Shown: in pieces, positions 1-8,671 of the stretch | How positions within the stretch are numbered: position 1 is the first letter of the stretch | How the letters are laid out: the number at the start of each line of letters is the position of its first letter | Assembly: GCF_022346885.1 (NCBI RefSeq) | Contig: NZ_JAKRNK010000002.1 | Coordinates: forward strand, 806,001 to 870,000 | Direction of reading: 5' to 3' | DNA length: 64,000 nt | DNA from: Paenibacillus sp. ACRRX | GTDB taxonomy: Bacteria; Bacillota; Bacilli; Paenibacillales; Paenibacillaceae | The notes under the pieces: generated by a model | The model's input: the letters and a program-made list of their open reading frames with translations, nothing else | The model's database searches: none | Told to the model about the DNA's origin: nothing | Program-made: the position numbers and the translations under genes

Positions 1-978
1 GATTTTACAGATTTAGTTGAAGTATTCAGTATTGATGAACAATTTCTAGATGTCTCCGCAAGCCTATCGATCTTTGGTGACCCGATCACCATTGCCAAGA
101 CGATCCAACAACGAGTAATGATGCAGACAGGAGTAAGGATTCGTATCGGAATCAGTACCAATAAAATATTGGCTAAAATTGCGACAGACATCTGGGCAAA
201 GAAAAATAAAACCGGTATTTTTACCTTACCCCCATCCGATATTACAACCACCCTTTGGAAAGAACCCGTCCATAAAATGTTTGGTGTCGGGTCGCGGATG
301 AGCAAGCACTTTGCCAAACTAGGAATGGTGACAATCGGGGATATTGCAACAACTCCGCTGCCGCAGCTTAAAGATAAATTTCGGGCTCGCTTTGGCAAGC
401 AGTCGGATATTCACGCCGAAGTGATGTGGCGGACGGCAAATGGACTAGATGATAGCCCAGTTACACCGAGTACCTTTCATACGCCGCCAAAGTCCATTGG
501 CCACATGATGACCTTGCCCCGAGATTATGCAGTTTCCGCAGAGATCGATACAATTCTGCTTGAATTGACGGAGGAGGTATGCCGAGATTGTCGGTTGAAA
601 GGATATATGGGCTGGGTTGTAACCGTGAGCTGCATGTGCAGTCCGTATGAATCTCCTACAGGATTTTCACGTCAAATGAAAATGCCAGACCCGACGAACA
701 ATACGAATAAAGTATTTGAGACGGTAAAAAAAATCTTTTATCAATATTGGGACCATATGCCTGTACGCCGTGCGGGCGTTATGTTAAGCACGTTGGTGGA
801 TGACCAGCACTATCAACTGACACTCTTCGAGGATCAGGAGAAAACTCGAGCATTGGATAAAGTGACCGATACCATTAAAGAACGATACGGCAGTGCAGCA
901 ATTGTAAGAGCTTCCTCCCTTACCGGTGCAGGTCAAGCGCTAGAAAGATCCATAAAGATCGGGGGGCATTATAAATGA
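1..978 (+). CDS. Y-family DNA polymerase, UvrX/YqjW type (5' end outside window)
   Basis: Translesion polymerase that copies damaged DNA with low fidelity. The reading frame is open from base 1, so the N-terminus, including the first catalytic Asp of the palm, lies upstream of the window. Visible are the second palm motif SIDE at residues 10-13 of the fragment (catalytic Asp and Glu), the fingers motif around GISTNKILAK, the helix-hairpin-helix thumb around FGVGSRMSKHF, and the little-finger domain. The C-terminus RSIKIGGHYK is typical of the Bacillus UvrX/YqjW branch rather than DinB. The stop overlaps the next start by ATGA, so the two genes are translationally coupled, as is common for uvrX with yolD-like genes. 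SOS control is expected for the family, but the promoter is not in view. Confidence 0.88.
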   Translation, partial: DFTDLVEVFSIDEQFLDVSASLSIFGDPITIAKTIQQRVMMQTGVRIRIGISTNKILAKIATDIWAKKNKTGIFTLPPSDITTTLWKEPVHKMFGVGSRMSKHFAKLGMVTIGDIATTPLPQLKDKFRARFGKQSDIHAEVMWRTANGLDDSPVTPSTFHTPPKSIGHMMTLPRDYAVSAEIDTILLELTEEVCRDCRLKGYMGWVVTVSCMCSPYESPTGFSRQMKMPDPTNNTNKVFETVKKIFYQYWDHMPVRRAGVMLSTLVDDQHYQLTLFEDQEKTRALDKVTDTIKERYGSAAIVRASSLTGAGQALERSIKIGGHYK

Positions 979-1457
979 GTAAAAAGCTGGAGAAGAATGG
1001 CCTGTGGGAGTCCAGCCGGATGATGCTGCCGCAGCATCGGGAAGCTTTGTTGAACAGACAACGTGACACACCGAGTGATACAGCAAGCCAACCGAAGAGG
1101 GAAGATATTGAATTAATGCGTGATTATATTCTGCTTCCGGTCATGTACACACTGGTAACCAAGAAAATTCACGAAGTTGAGGTCTCCTCTGAAACGTTAA
1201 AAGCGCTTTATGCCAAAACAGCCCAGATCCTTGCAACGACTATCTACAAAGACTTGTCCAAAGTGAAGCAACAAATGCTGGAGAAAGAAATTCGAATTAT
1301 AAATGAAGAGAAGCACGACAGTACAATGCACTTACACTATACCTACCGTAACTATGAGGATAGCTTTATTATAACAAAAGAGTACATGAGGATGGCAATA
1401 AGTAAGCGATTAGCTCGATATACGGACAGTCTTATCTCCAAGTTAAGTAACTTATAA
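975..1457 (+). CDS. YolD-like small protein coupled to the polymerase, variant C-terminus
   Basis: A 160-aa protein whose start overlaps the polymerase stop by 4 nt. The first 25-30 residues (KKLEKNGLWESSRMMLP, then QHREALL) match the N-terminus of YolD-like proteins that accompany UvrX-type polymerases in Bacilli. From about residue 35 on, the rest is a predicted mainly helical, charged region that I do not recognise as the usual small beta domain of YolD, and the protein is longer than the usual roughly 110 aa. Function is unknown; the coupling suggests a partner or regulator of the polymerase. A YolD-family call is secure only for the N-terminal part. Confidence 0.7.
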   Translation: MSKKLEKNGLWESSRMMLPQHREALLNRQRDTPSDTASQPKREDIELMRDYILLPVMYTLVTKKIHEVEVSSETLKALYAKTAQILATTIYKDLSKVKQQMLEKEIRIINEEKHDSTMHLHYTYRNYEDSFIITKEYMRMAISKRLARYTDSLISKLSNL

Positions 1458-1489
1458 AGAGTATTTTGGCTGAATCTATCGGTCACAGT

Positions 1490-1525
1490 GATGAGAGGCC
1501 AGCCAGTGTTCTGGTTGACCTCATC
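1490..1525. other. Strong hairpin between convergent genes
   Basis: Inverted repeat with outer arms GATGAG / CTCATC and inner arms CCAG / CTGG, lying between the convergent YolD-like and protease-nuclease genes. It could stop transcription from both sides, but neither strand has a run of T after the stem, so it is only a possible terminator. Confidence 0.4.
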
Positions 1526-1582
1526 TGACTGTCAGTGCAGCACACTTCTATTTTCAGCCCGAATTGAGCCAGAAGAAAGCCA

Positions 1583-3412
1583 TCAGATCAGCTGTATATC
1601 ATCAAAGCGTTCAATCGGAACTTGTCCAAATGTGGACTCCTTAAGATCTAACCGGTCGTATATACGCAGGTTTCCAAAATCCAGCCCCGTCAAAGTCTCA
1701 AGCAAGGAGACTTTAACCTGAAATGTTTTGTAGGCGCCCAGCACAGGTTGTTCTTCCTTCGCCGTTCCTAGATATTTAATTAAACTCCACTGGGATGTGA
1801 GGTATGCCGTGACCGATAGCCAGTCGTTATGATCGATCATAACAGCAATTTTCCAATATTCAGAAGGAATTTGGACATTTCGATACCAGATATCATCCTT
1901 GCGGAATATTGGCCCTGTAAATACAGTTGCTTTGCGCTTCATGTTACTCATATGATTTAAAATATAATCCTCTAGCCCCAGCCAAATATGCTGATTAAAT
2001 TTCTCATGCTGCGGTGAGCAGTTTGTAAAATGAAAGGAATCAATGTTGGCTTGTGCTCCAGCTCCCCCCCAGACTGGATCCCTTCTTCTTACTAAATGTC
2101 CTCGATCTAGAGGGTTGTCCTTGTACAATTCATTGCCACATTGATACATCCGGTCGATACGAGGGTCATAGCGCCAATCTACCCTTTCATAATCGGTTAA
2201 TTGGCTGCCATCAATATTGACCACAGTGTAATAAGCTAATCGCCGGGATTTGCTCATGGCAATGGAGAAATGCGTGTAATGGAGAATAGTGCCACCTTGT
2301 TTCAACCTAACCAGGTCTGGTTCAAGATCAATACGAAACGAAGGATGTAGAACTTCATGGGAGTCACCTAGAAACTTGCTGTCATGGCCAGTTAAACCCT
2401 CATACCAAACTAAGCTTAACTCCTCTCCTACCGTAAGACTTTCTCCTTCTGGGCCAACTCCTTCAGCAGATAAAATTAAACGATCAACATACTGCTGTTG
2501 CTGAGCTGTTAGACTTGGCTTCTTATCTTCAATATACTTGAGGATACTGCTTATTCGAACACCTTCATTCGCAATAAATTCCGCTGGGTTCTGCGGATCA
2601 GGGACACCCGAATGATGGAGAGCAACTACCATCCATTCATCATTAAACACGGCAGAACCTGATGAACCTGGCAATGTATCAGCAGAATAGTGAATAAAAT
2701 TATCCAACATATCTGTTATTTTGTTCTCCCTTACGACCACTGCTTTGGGTGCGCCGGATGGGTGCTGAATAATCGATACGTATTCTCCAATCAGTACCTT
2801 ACCTGTTTGTTTAACCAAAGACAAATAACCGAATTCAGCTAATTTTGTTCCATCAGAAGCTTGCTCCTCGACTGCTACCAATGTAAAATCCAATTCCTCA
2901 TTCGTCATGTAAAACTGGTCCGGCATCAGTCGAAAGTTATGAATCACTCGTTCTTTCCCGTTCAGGTCGATTTCATAGTTGAACTGGCCAATGCTGGATA
3001 ACGCAGTATCCGAATTAGGAAGGACATGATTATTCGTTAGCAGCAGATTAGGGGTCACCAGAAAGCCTGTCCCAAAACCTTCGACTCTTCCGGTTCGATC
3101 ACGGATCTCAACTCTGCAGATGGCCTTACTGACTTGCAGCCCCTTTTCAAAAAAACTGATTGGAAATAAGTCGCTTTTTCCTAAAATACGTTCCAGCGCC
3201 ATGCCGTCTCTTGGATCAATAAACTCTTGGCGTTGCGCAGCCCTTTCAGGACTATCCACTTCAAAGGGATTTTTGCGTTGCAGTTCTGACAGATGTTTAT
3301 TCCGCTCGTTAGACCGCTGTTGATACCGTTGTGCAGTCAGATCATTCTGTTTTGCTTTTAATGAAATACCAATAAATTCGGATGAAGCCTTGTTGATCGG
3401 ATGGATAAACAT
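1583..3412 (-). CDS. Fusion of trypsin-like serine protease and DNA/RNA non-specific endonuclease
   Basis: A 609-aa two-enzyme protein. The start is the ATG preceded by AGGAGG at 9 nt; a TTG three codons upstream touches the RBS. Residues about 90-300 form a trypsin/V8-like protease: GTGFLV then TNNH (His129), ELDF (Asp175) and GSSGS (Ser251) give a full catalytic triad. Residues about 355-605 form a NucA/Serratia-type endonuclease with the DRGH motif (436-439, general base His439), then TNCSPQ and FNQHIW (Asn464, Asn473), as expected for the Mg2+ site. No signal peptide or membrane segment is visible, so the protein should stay in the cytosol, unlike secreted V8 or NucA enzymes. The first about 85 residues are charged and unassigned. 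Substrates are unknown; a protease-gated nuclease in stress or phage defence is inference. Confidence 0.85.
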   Translation of the reverse strand: MFIHPINKASSEFIGISLKAKQNDLTAQRYQQRSNERNKHLSELQRKNPFEVDSPERAAQRQEFIDPRDGMALERILGKSDLFPISFFEKGLQVSKAICRVEIRDRTGRVEGFGTGFLVTPNLLLTNNHVLPNSDTALSSIGQFNYEIDLNGKERVIHNFRLMPDQFYMTNEELDFTLVAVEEQASDGTKLAEFGYLSLVKQTGKVLIGEYVSIIQHPSGAPKAVVVRENKITDMLDNFIHYSADTLPGSSGSAVFNDEWMVVALHHSGVPDPQNPAEFIANEGVRISSILKYIEDKKPSLTAQQQQYVDRLILSAEGVGPEGESLTVGEELSLVWYEGLTGHDSKFLGDSHEVLHPSFRIDLEPDLVRLKQGGTILHYTHFSIAMSKSRRLAYYTVVNIDGSQLTDYERVDWRYDPRIDRMYQCGNELYKDNPLDRGHLVRRRDPVWGGAGAQANIDSFHFTNCSPQHEKFNQHIWLGLEDYILNHMSNMKRKATVFTGPIFRKDDIWYRNVQIPSEYWKIAVMIDHNDWLSVTAYLTSQWSLIKYLGTAKEEQPVLGAYKTFQVKVSLLETLTGLDFGNLRIYDRLDLKESTFGQVPIERFDDIQLI

Positions 3413-3888
3413 AAAGCTCAACCTCCTAATCTTTTATGAGCTTCCTATCTTAATCGTCCTACCCTTACTCTTTTGACGTATCGCAGCTTAATAGTTTGAG
3501 AAATCCCCTTAAAATTGAGCTTACTTAGTGCTGGGATAACTGAAAAATCATCGAGACAACCTATGCTTTTTCAGTTCTATAAGTACAGTGCTCTTTGCAC
3601 TGATACTCTATGATATGCGGCAAAGCTATGAAATATGACAAGATTCTGTCAAACATCTAATAGATTTCAGCATTTGAAAGATAACTAGGGTCTATTGGCA
3701 TACAGCATATCGATCTTTATCGTCATTGTTTGCTTGACTTATCACGGAGTGTTCAAAAACTAGGTATCTGCGGCGATTCCCCCGTTTCATTAGTCGAATC
3801 AATTCACGATATGCTACAATGCAGACATATTCACCTAACGCTGCATCCCCCGTTGCACAAGCTGTAAAGCAAAGGATGTGTTAAATAG
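3413..3888. other. Intergenic region, no gene seen
   Basis: An AT-rich stretch between the divergent protease-nuclease gene and yedK. It must hold both promoters, but I see no strong -35/-10 pair; TACAAT at 3815-3820 is the best -10 candidate for yedK. A 10-bp inverted repeat (AACTGAAAAA at 3538-3547, TTTTTCAGTT at 3567-3576) is the only clear structure. No Gram-positive LexA box was found. Confidence 0.4.
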
Positions 3889-4584
3889 ATGTGCGGACGT
3901 TATACACTAACCATAACGTGGGAAGAACTTCTCATTTATTACGAGTTGGAGGAAGGCCCGTCCATTCCCTGCCATCAACCGCGCTATAATATAGCGCCCG
4001 GGCAAACCGCACCCGCCCTTATTCATGATGGGGAGAAACTTAAAGCAGGGCCTCTGCGGTGGGGATTAATACCTTCTTGGGCTAAGGATGACAAGATGGG
4101 ATGGCGCACCATTAATGCTCGTGCTGAGACGCTGCTAGAGAAGCCTGCGTTTCGTCAACCATTCCAGCGCAAGCGCTGCCTGATTCCAGCAGACAGCTTC
4201 TATGAATGGAAGCTTGCTCCCGATGGCAAGAAACAACCGCTGCGTATCGTACCCGCAAATGGAGGCTTGTTCAGTATGGCGGGTCTATACGACACCTGGA
4301 GGAATGAACAGGGAGAGAAGATCAGCACTTTTACCGTCGTAACGACAACTCCGAATCGGGCCATGGAGCAAGTGCATGATCGAATGCCGGTCATACTGGG
4401 CCCTGAAGAGGCTGTCATATGGCTGGACAGAAGTGTAGAAGAAGTGGATAAGCTGCAACGCTTATTAAAACCTTGCCCGCCTGAGTGGCTGGAGATGTAT
4501 GCTGTAGATACTAAAGTGGGCAGCGTCAAAAATGATTCGCCTGAATGTATAACGGCGATTAGTGATCCCCCGCTGTTATTCTAA
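3889..4584 (+). CDS. yedK: SOS response-associated peptidase-fold protein (SRAP), abasic-site crosslinker
   Basis: A 231-aa protein of the HMCES/YedK family, which forms a covalent thiazolidine link through Cys2 to abasic sites in single-stranded DNA and shields them. All expected catalytic residues are visible: Cys2 right after the initiator Met (MCGRYTL), Asn76 in TINARAE, Glu106 in FYEWK and His163 in VHDRMPVIL. The length is normal for the family. The RBS AAAGGATG lies at 3871-3878. The gene stands alone on the plus strand, next to the polymerase/YolD and protease-nuclease genes, so a DNA-damage neighbourhood is plausible. Older annotations call this family DUF159. Confidence 0.93.
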   Translation: MCGRYTLTITWEELLIYYELEEGPSIPCHQPRYNIAPGQTAPALIHDGEKLKAGPLRWGLIPSWAKDDKMGWRTINARAETLLEKPAFRQPFQRKRCLIPADSFYEWKLAPDGKKQPLRIVPANGGLFSMAGLYDTWRNEQGEKISTFTVVTTTPNRAMEQVHDRMPVILGPEEAVIWLDRSVEEVDKLQRLLKPCPPEWLEMYAVDTKVGSVKNDSPECITAISDPPLLF

Positions 4585-4620
4585 ATTAAGGTTACGTTTC
4601 AACTACTGATGTATATGCAA

Positions 4621-4664
4621 AAGGCTGTAAGTCGTCTACCTTCATCGTAGTGACTGACAGCCTT
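4621..4664. terminator. Bidirectional terminator between yedK and the chemoreceptor gene
   Basis: Imperfect 13-bp stem, AAGGCTGTAAGTC with GACTGACAGCCTT (one mismatch). On the minus strand the stem is followed by TTTTG, so it ends the chemoreceptor transcript well. The plus-strand tail CTTCTG is weaker. Confidence 0.6.
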
Positions 4665-4671
4665 CTGTGGA

Positions 4672-5967
4672 TCAAGCCTTCTGTTCTTGCTGAATCATGT
4701 CCATCAGCACATCGGCTTGATGATTAACCGCATCCGAGGCTTCGCGAATCTCCTCCAGCATCGTGCCAAGAAACTCAACGTCGATTAGTACCTCCTGGCT
4801 TTGCTGTTGGTGATGTTGAATCTGCTCATAAATAAACGAGAAAAACTCAAACGCTTTACCCGTCTCCCCGTTGCCCGTCTGAATACGGTTGTCCACCTCC
4901 TGCATCACTTGATTGATTACAGCAATCTTCTCATGTGTCTTGCCGATCAAATGCTGAATGACAGTTGACGATTCATTGGTCCGCTCCGCCATACGACGAA
5001 CCTCACGCGCCACAACGGCAAAGCCTTTTCCATGTTCTTCAGCGTGTGCGGCTTCAATTGTTGCATTCAAGGCAAGAAGCTGCGTCTGCTGCGATATCCC
5101 CTGTACGATGTCCATAATCTGATGTATCTCTTCAGATATAGAGATTAGCTCCGTCATACGGCCAGTTACATTATTCATCGCGGACACGATATTCTCCATA
5201 CGTGCTTGCTGCTCACCTAACATCAGGCTGCCATCATGAGAAAGCACGGCTACTGAGTCAGAAGTCTGGTTGCTAGAACGTACTTTATCAAACATACACT
5301 GAGATCGTTGGACCATTTCGTTTAAGGCTTGCTGTGTTTCGGCCGTGCTGTGGGATAAAGCTGCGCTTGCCTCAGACACCATACGGCGAACTTTCTCCTT
5401 CTCCACCTCTGCCTCGGCGCGAAGACGACTATGCTCCTGCTCGTACGCTTCCAACACAAGCTGCTGCTCCAGATTAAGCATGCGAGTGATCGCCTGTTCT
5501 AGGGCCTTATATTCATCCAAAGATATTCCTAATTTGTAAGCGGTTTCTAAAATGGATTGCTGGAGCGTATGAAAAGAGGCGATATACCATTTGGTCGGTA
5601 AATGAATGCGGACATGAACATGCGCTACAATGCGGCGTCTCTCTATGTATAGTTCATCGATCTTTCCTTCGAACAGCTGCATCAGATGCGGCCGCAGCGT
5701 AAGCTTCAGGCGATCTGTGTGGCTATGCTTGCGGATGATGTCACTTAACAGTTTTTCTTTATTCACCGTGTCATAAAATGAGTCAATTGTTTTGGCAATG
5801 CTGTCCTCTACATGAGGCTTCAGCTGCTTTAGCATAGCGAGGTCATGTGTAGTCAACCCAATCATGCGCAGTTGACTCAACATCGCCTGTGATACATCAA
5901 TACGGCACGAACCACTATCAAGGCTATCGAACATAGAACTTTTTTTCTTACGTAACATGGATAACAC
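4672..5967 (-). CDS. Globin-coupled methyl-accepting chemotaxis protein (HemAT-like aerotaxis sensor)
   Basis: A 431-aa soluble chemoreceptor. Residues about 20-185 are a protoglobin-type sensor domain; the segment HVHVRIHLPTKWY matches HemAT around the haem-ligating proximal His (His118 here). No transmembrane helix is present. After a coiled-coil linker (about 170-230), residues about 235-425 form the MCP signalling domain with the conserved hairpin tip LLALNATIEAAHAEEHGKGF, which binds CheA and CheW. Known HemAT proteins sense O2 and drive aerotaxis. The start used here is a GTG with GGGGG 10 nt upstream; an in-frame ATG lies at 5958 but is far from the RBS. No other chemotaxis gene is nearby, so it must feed the core system elsewhere. 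Confidence 0.85.
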   Translation of the reverse strand: MLSMLRKKKSSMFDSLDSGSCRIDVSQAMLSQLRMIGLTTHDLAMLKQLKPHVEDSIAKTIDSFYDTVNKEKLLSDIIRKHSHTDRLKLTLRPHLMQLFEGKIDELYIERRRIVAHVHVRIHLPTKWYIASFHTLQQSILETAYKLGISLDEYKALEQAITRMLNLEQQLVLEAYEQEHSRLRAEAEVEKEKVRRMVSEASAALSHSTAETQQALNEMVQRSQCMFDKVRSSNQTSDSVAVLSHDGSLMLGEQQARMENIVSAMNNVTGRMTELISISEEIHQIMDIVQGISQQTQLLALNATIEAAHAEEHGKGFAVVAREVRRMAERTNESSTVIQHLIGKTHEKIAVINQVMQEVDNRIQTGNGETGKAFEFFSFIYEQIQHHQQQSQEVLIDVEFLGTMLEEIREASDAVNHQADVLMDMIQQEQKA

Positions 5968-6111
5968 GAATCGAATTCCCCCTATGCAGTTGGTTCCTGC
6001 TGGTCTCTATACATCGATCATACCACAACTCCCTTAATATGGATATATTTACACAGTAAATAATCAAACAAGGCACATGGCCTTTCCATATGACGACAGC
6101 TGCGGAGAAAT

Positions 6112-6145
6112 AAAAAGAAGAACCAGGCGACATCCACCCGGTTCT
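6112..6145 (-). terminator. Terminator after spoVIF
   Basis: On the minus strand a stem AGAACCGGG / CCTGGTTCT (one G-U pair) is followed by TCTTTTTAT. It begins 10 nt after the spoVIF stop. Confidence 0.7.
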
Positions 6146-6154
6146 ACTGCAATG

Positions 6155-6442
6155 CTAACGAAACATTCCCCATAGTTTAAGCAAATGAAACGTATTGTTC
6201 GGGTCTATCTTAAGTGAAATAACAAAGTTGACTAGTTGATCTTCCTGTACAATCGTCAACGGCTCGTTAAGAGATTTGGCCACCTGACGAATAAGTGAAC
6301 GTACTTTGGTACGATCCTGCAAATCATACTTGGTCACGCCATCCAAATGACGCTTAACTCGATCTTTTAACGCAGGATTGCGCAGCTTGGTTTTGATCCG
6401 TTCAACCAACTGCGGACTAATCCCATATTTGACATAACTCAT
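6155..6442 (-). CDS. spoVIF: Stage VI sporulation protein F (SpoVIF-like)
   Basis: A 95-aa basic protein. It resembles SpoVIF, a late mother-cell protein needed for coat assembly and spore resistance in B. subtilis: the pattern VKRHLDGVTKYDLQ then RSLIRQVAKSLN and ISLKIDPNNTF fits the family and its Paenibacillus forms. The start is the ATG with GGAGGTG 9 nt upstream; an upstream GTG overlaps that RBS and is rejected. It lies alone after recG and has its own terminator. No convincing sigma-K promoter could be fixed in the 160-bp upstream gap, although a CATA-containing -10-like element is present. The assignment rests on remembered family patterns. Confidence 0.68.
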   Translation of the reverse strand: MSYVKYGISPQLVERIKTKLRNPALKDRVKRHLDGVTKYDLQDRTKVRSLIRQVAKSLNEPLTIVQEDQLVNFVISLKIDPNNTFHLLKLWGMFR

Positions 6443-6603
6443 AGTAGGGCACACCTCCGGTGCATCTTGCAGCCCTTACAACGAAAAGTAGGCTGCTTTA
6501 CATGCCCAGTGCATATTGCTGAAACAAACACTGCACTGCACATAATCTGTACCATTGTATGCCCGACAGCTTGTCAACTGACCGTCCAAAAAAATGGAGG
6601 TTA

Positions 6604-8652
6604 TTAGTCCATTAACTCACCTTGGAATAATTGATCCTTCTGCATTTCCTCCCGCAGCAACAAATACATCGGTGAGGTCCAATATTCTTCCGCACGAATA
6701 AGCTCAGCTGCATCATCGCGTGCCTGCTCCAAAACAGCAAAGTCACTCGCCATATCAGCGAGCTTAAACTCCGGCATGCCGCTTTGCTTGGTTCCAAAGA
6801 AATCACCTGGACCACGCAGTTCGAGATCACGCTGTGACAACTCAAAGCCATCTTCCGTCTCGGTCATAATATGCATACGCTCCTGTCCGATCTCAGACTT
6901 CGGATCGGCAATCAGCACGCAATACGACTGATGCTGTCCCCGTCCAACACGTCCACGCAGCTGGTGCAGTTGGGACAAACCAAAGCGCTCCGCATCCATA
7001 ATGACCATCAGGGTAGAGTTTGGCACATCTACACCAACCTCGATGACCGTCGTGGAGACGAGTACATGGGTCTCACCCTCACCAAAAGAACGCATCACAG
7101 CGTCCTTCTCTACAGCGCTTAACCTGCCGTGCAGCAGACCTACCTGCAGATCAGGAAATGCCTGCTGCATCTGGACGTGAACGTCAATTACGTTCTGAAC
7201 ATCCAGCTTGTCCGATTCTTCAATAAGGGGGCATATGATATAGGCTTGCCTGCCATCTGCAATTTCGCGCCTAATAAAGTTCAAGATTCGATCCAGCAGT
7301 TCATGCTTCACCCAATAAGTCTTAATTGGTTTCCGACCTGCTGGCCGCTCCTTAATAGAGGAGACGTCCATATCTCCAAATGCGGTAATCGCCAACGTAC
7401 GCGGAATCGGCGTTGCTGTCATCAGCAGCACATCCGGATTAAGCCCTTTACGGCGAAGCACGCTGCGCTGATTAACCCCAAAACGATGCTGCTCATCTGT
7501 TACCACAAGCCCTAACTTGCGAAAGTAAACATCGTCTTGAATAAGCGCATGCGTTCCAACCAGTATGTCGACCATTCCCATCTGCAAAGCGCCCAGCAAA
7601 TCACGCCGCTTGCGTGCTGACACGCTGCCGGTTAATAACGCAACCTGTATACCATGCGGTTCGAACAACTTCGTAAGCGAACGCATATGCTGCTCAGCTA
7701 ATATCTCTGTCGGGACCATAAGGGCTCCCTGATAACCGGAGCGAACTGCTGCGAATAACGCAACCGCTGCTACTACAGTCTTGCCTGAACCAACGTCGCC
7801 TTGCAATAGACGATTCATGCAGAATGGAGAACGCATATCTTGCAAAATGTCCGTCACGGACTTCTTCTGCCCTTCCGTAAGTTCAAAGGGAAGCGAGTGT
7901 ACAAATTCACGCACAGTGGAATTAGCAACCTCATGTACAACACCATCTGCTCGCTTGCGCGTCAGTGCACGAAACATATGAAGTTTGAGCTGAAATAGGA
8001 ACAGCTCCTCATATACCATTCTGCGCCGTGCATGCTTGCCTTCCTCCGCATCCTGTGGCTGGTGCAGCGTACGAATCGCCTGCTTGCGCGGCACTAACTG
8101 ATAGCGCCGCACAAGCTCCTGCGGCAAAATCTCAGGGATCGTCTCCCCAAACTGAGTAAGTGCCTGAGCGATTGTCTTGCGCATCCATTGCTGTGTAATC
8201 TTTCCGCCAACGGAATAGACCGGCTGAAGCGTATCTTTGCGGAATACTCCTCGATCCGGAAATTCAGAGGTAGAGACTGTAAGCTGTAATCTGCGCTGAT
8301 CCCACTTGCCGGTAACCAGAATATCCCGACCTTGAGATAATTGCTCACGCAGATAAGGCCGGTTGAACCAAGTCGCGGTCACCAGCCAGCTCTCGATCAT
8401 GATTCGGCACGATAAGCGTGATTTCTTGCCGAACCGCTGTAGGACAGGTTCACTTACGATGCGTCCTTCCACCGTAATCTTCTCGCCGTCTTTTACTTCA
8501 CTTAATTGCCGTACTCGAAAGTCTTCATAGCGAAATGGGAAATATAGCAGCATATCCTGAGCAGTAGAGATGCCAAAGGCGTGAAGCTCTTGTTGTTTCA
8601 AAGTGCTCACGCCTTTAATCATCGTTACTGGAATTTGAGAATAGTCAATCAT
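6604..8652 (-). CDS. recG: ATP-dependent DNA helicase RecG
   Basis: A 682-aa branch-migration helicase that reverses stalled replication forks and processes Holliday-like junctions; the length equals that of the B. subtilis protein. An N-terminal wedge/OB region (about 55-160) precedes two RecA-like domains. Walker A GDVGSGKT is at 285-292, the DEQH box at 386-389, then TATPIPRTL and the C-terminal QLRGRVGRG motif. It is the last gene of the asp23-fakA-degV-recG run on the minus strand, 19 nt from degV. A short stem (ATGGA/TCCAT) followed by seven Ts lies directly at its 3' end and may act as a weak terminator. Confidence 0.98.
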   Translation of the reverse strand: MIDYSQIPVTMIKGVSTLKQQELHAFGISTAQDMLLYFPFRYEDFRVRQLSEVKDGEKITVEGRIVSEPVLQRFGKKSRLSCRIMIESWLVTATWFNRPYLREQLSQGRDILVTGKWDQRRLQLTVSTSEFPDRGVFRKDTLQPVYSVGGKITQQWMRKTIAQALTQFGETIPEILPQELVRRYQLVPRKQAIRTLHQPQDAEEGKHARRRMVYEELFLFQLKLHMFRALTRKRADGVVHEVANSTVREFVHSLPFELTEGQKKSVTDILQDMRSPFCMNRLLQGDVGSGKTVVAAVALFAAVRSGYQGALMVPTEILAEQHMRSLTKLFEPHGIQVALLTGSVSARKRRDLLGALQMGMVDILVGTHALIQDDVYFRKLGLVVTDEQHRFGVNQRSVLRRKGLNPDVLLMTATPIPRTLAITAFGDMDVSSIKERPAGRKPIKTYWVKHELLDRILNFIRREIADGRQAYIICPLIEESDKLDVQNVIDVHVQMQQAFPDLQVGLLHGRLSAVEKDAVMRSFGEGETHVLVSTTVIEVGVDVPNSTLMVIMDAERFGLSQLHQLRGRVGRGQHQSYCVLIADPKSEIGQERMHIMTETEDGFELSQRDLELRGPGDFFGTKQSGMPEFKLADMASDFAVLEQARDDAAELIRAEEYWTSPMYLLLREEMQKDQLFQGELMD

Positions 8653-8671
8653 AAGTCAGCGCACACTCCGA

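Noticed and set aside
3413..3888. LexA operator in front of yedK
   Set aside because: No match to the Gram-positive consensus in this gap.
5948..6133. 61-codon minus-strand frame upstream of the chemoreceptor
   Set aside because: Overlaps the chemoreceptor start and includes its RBS region; no family features.
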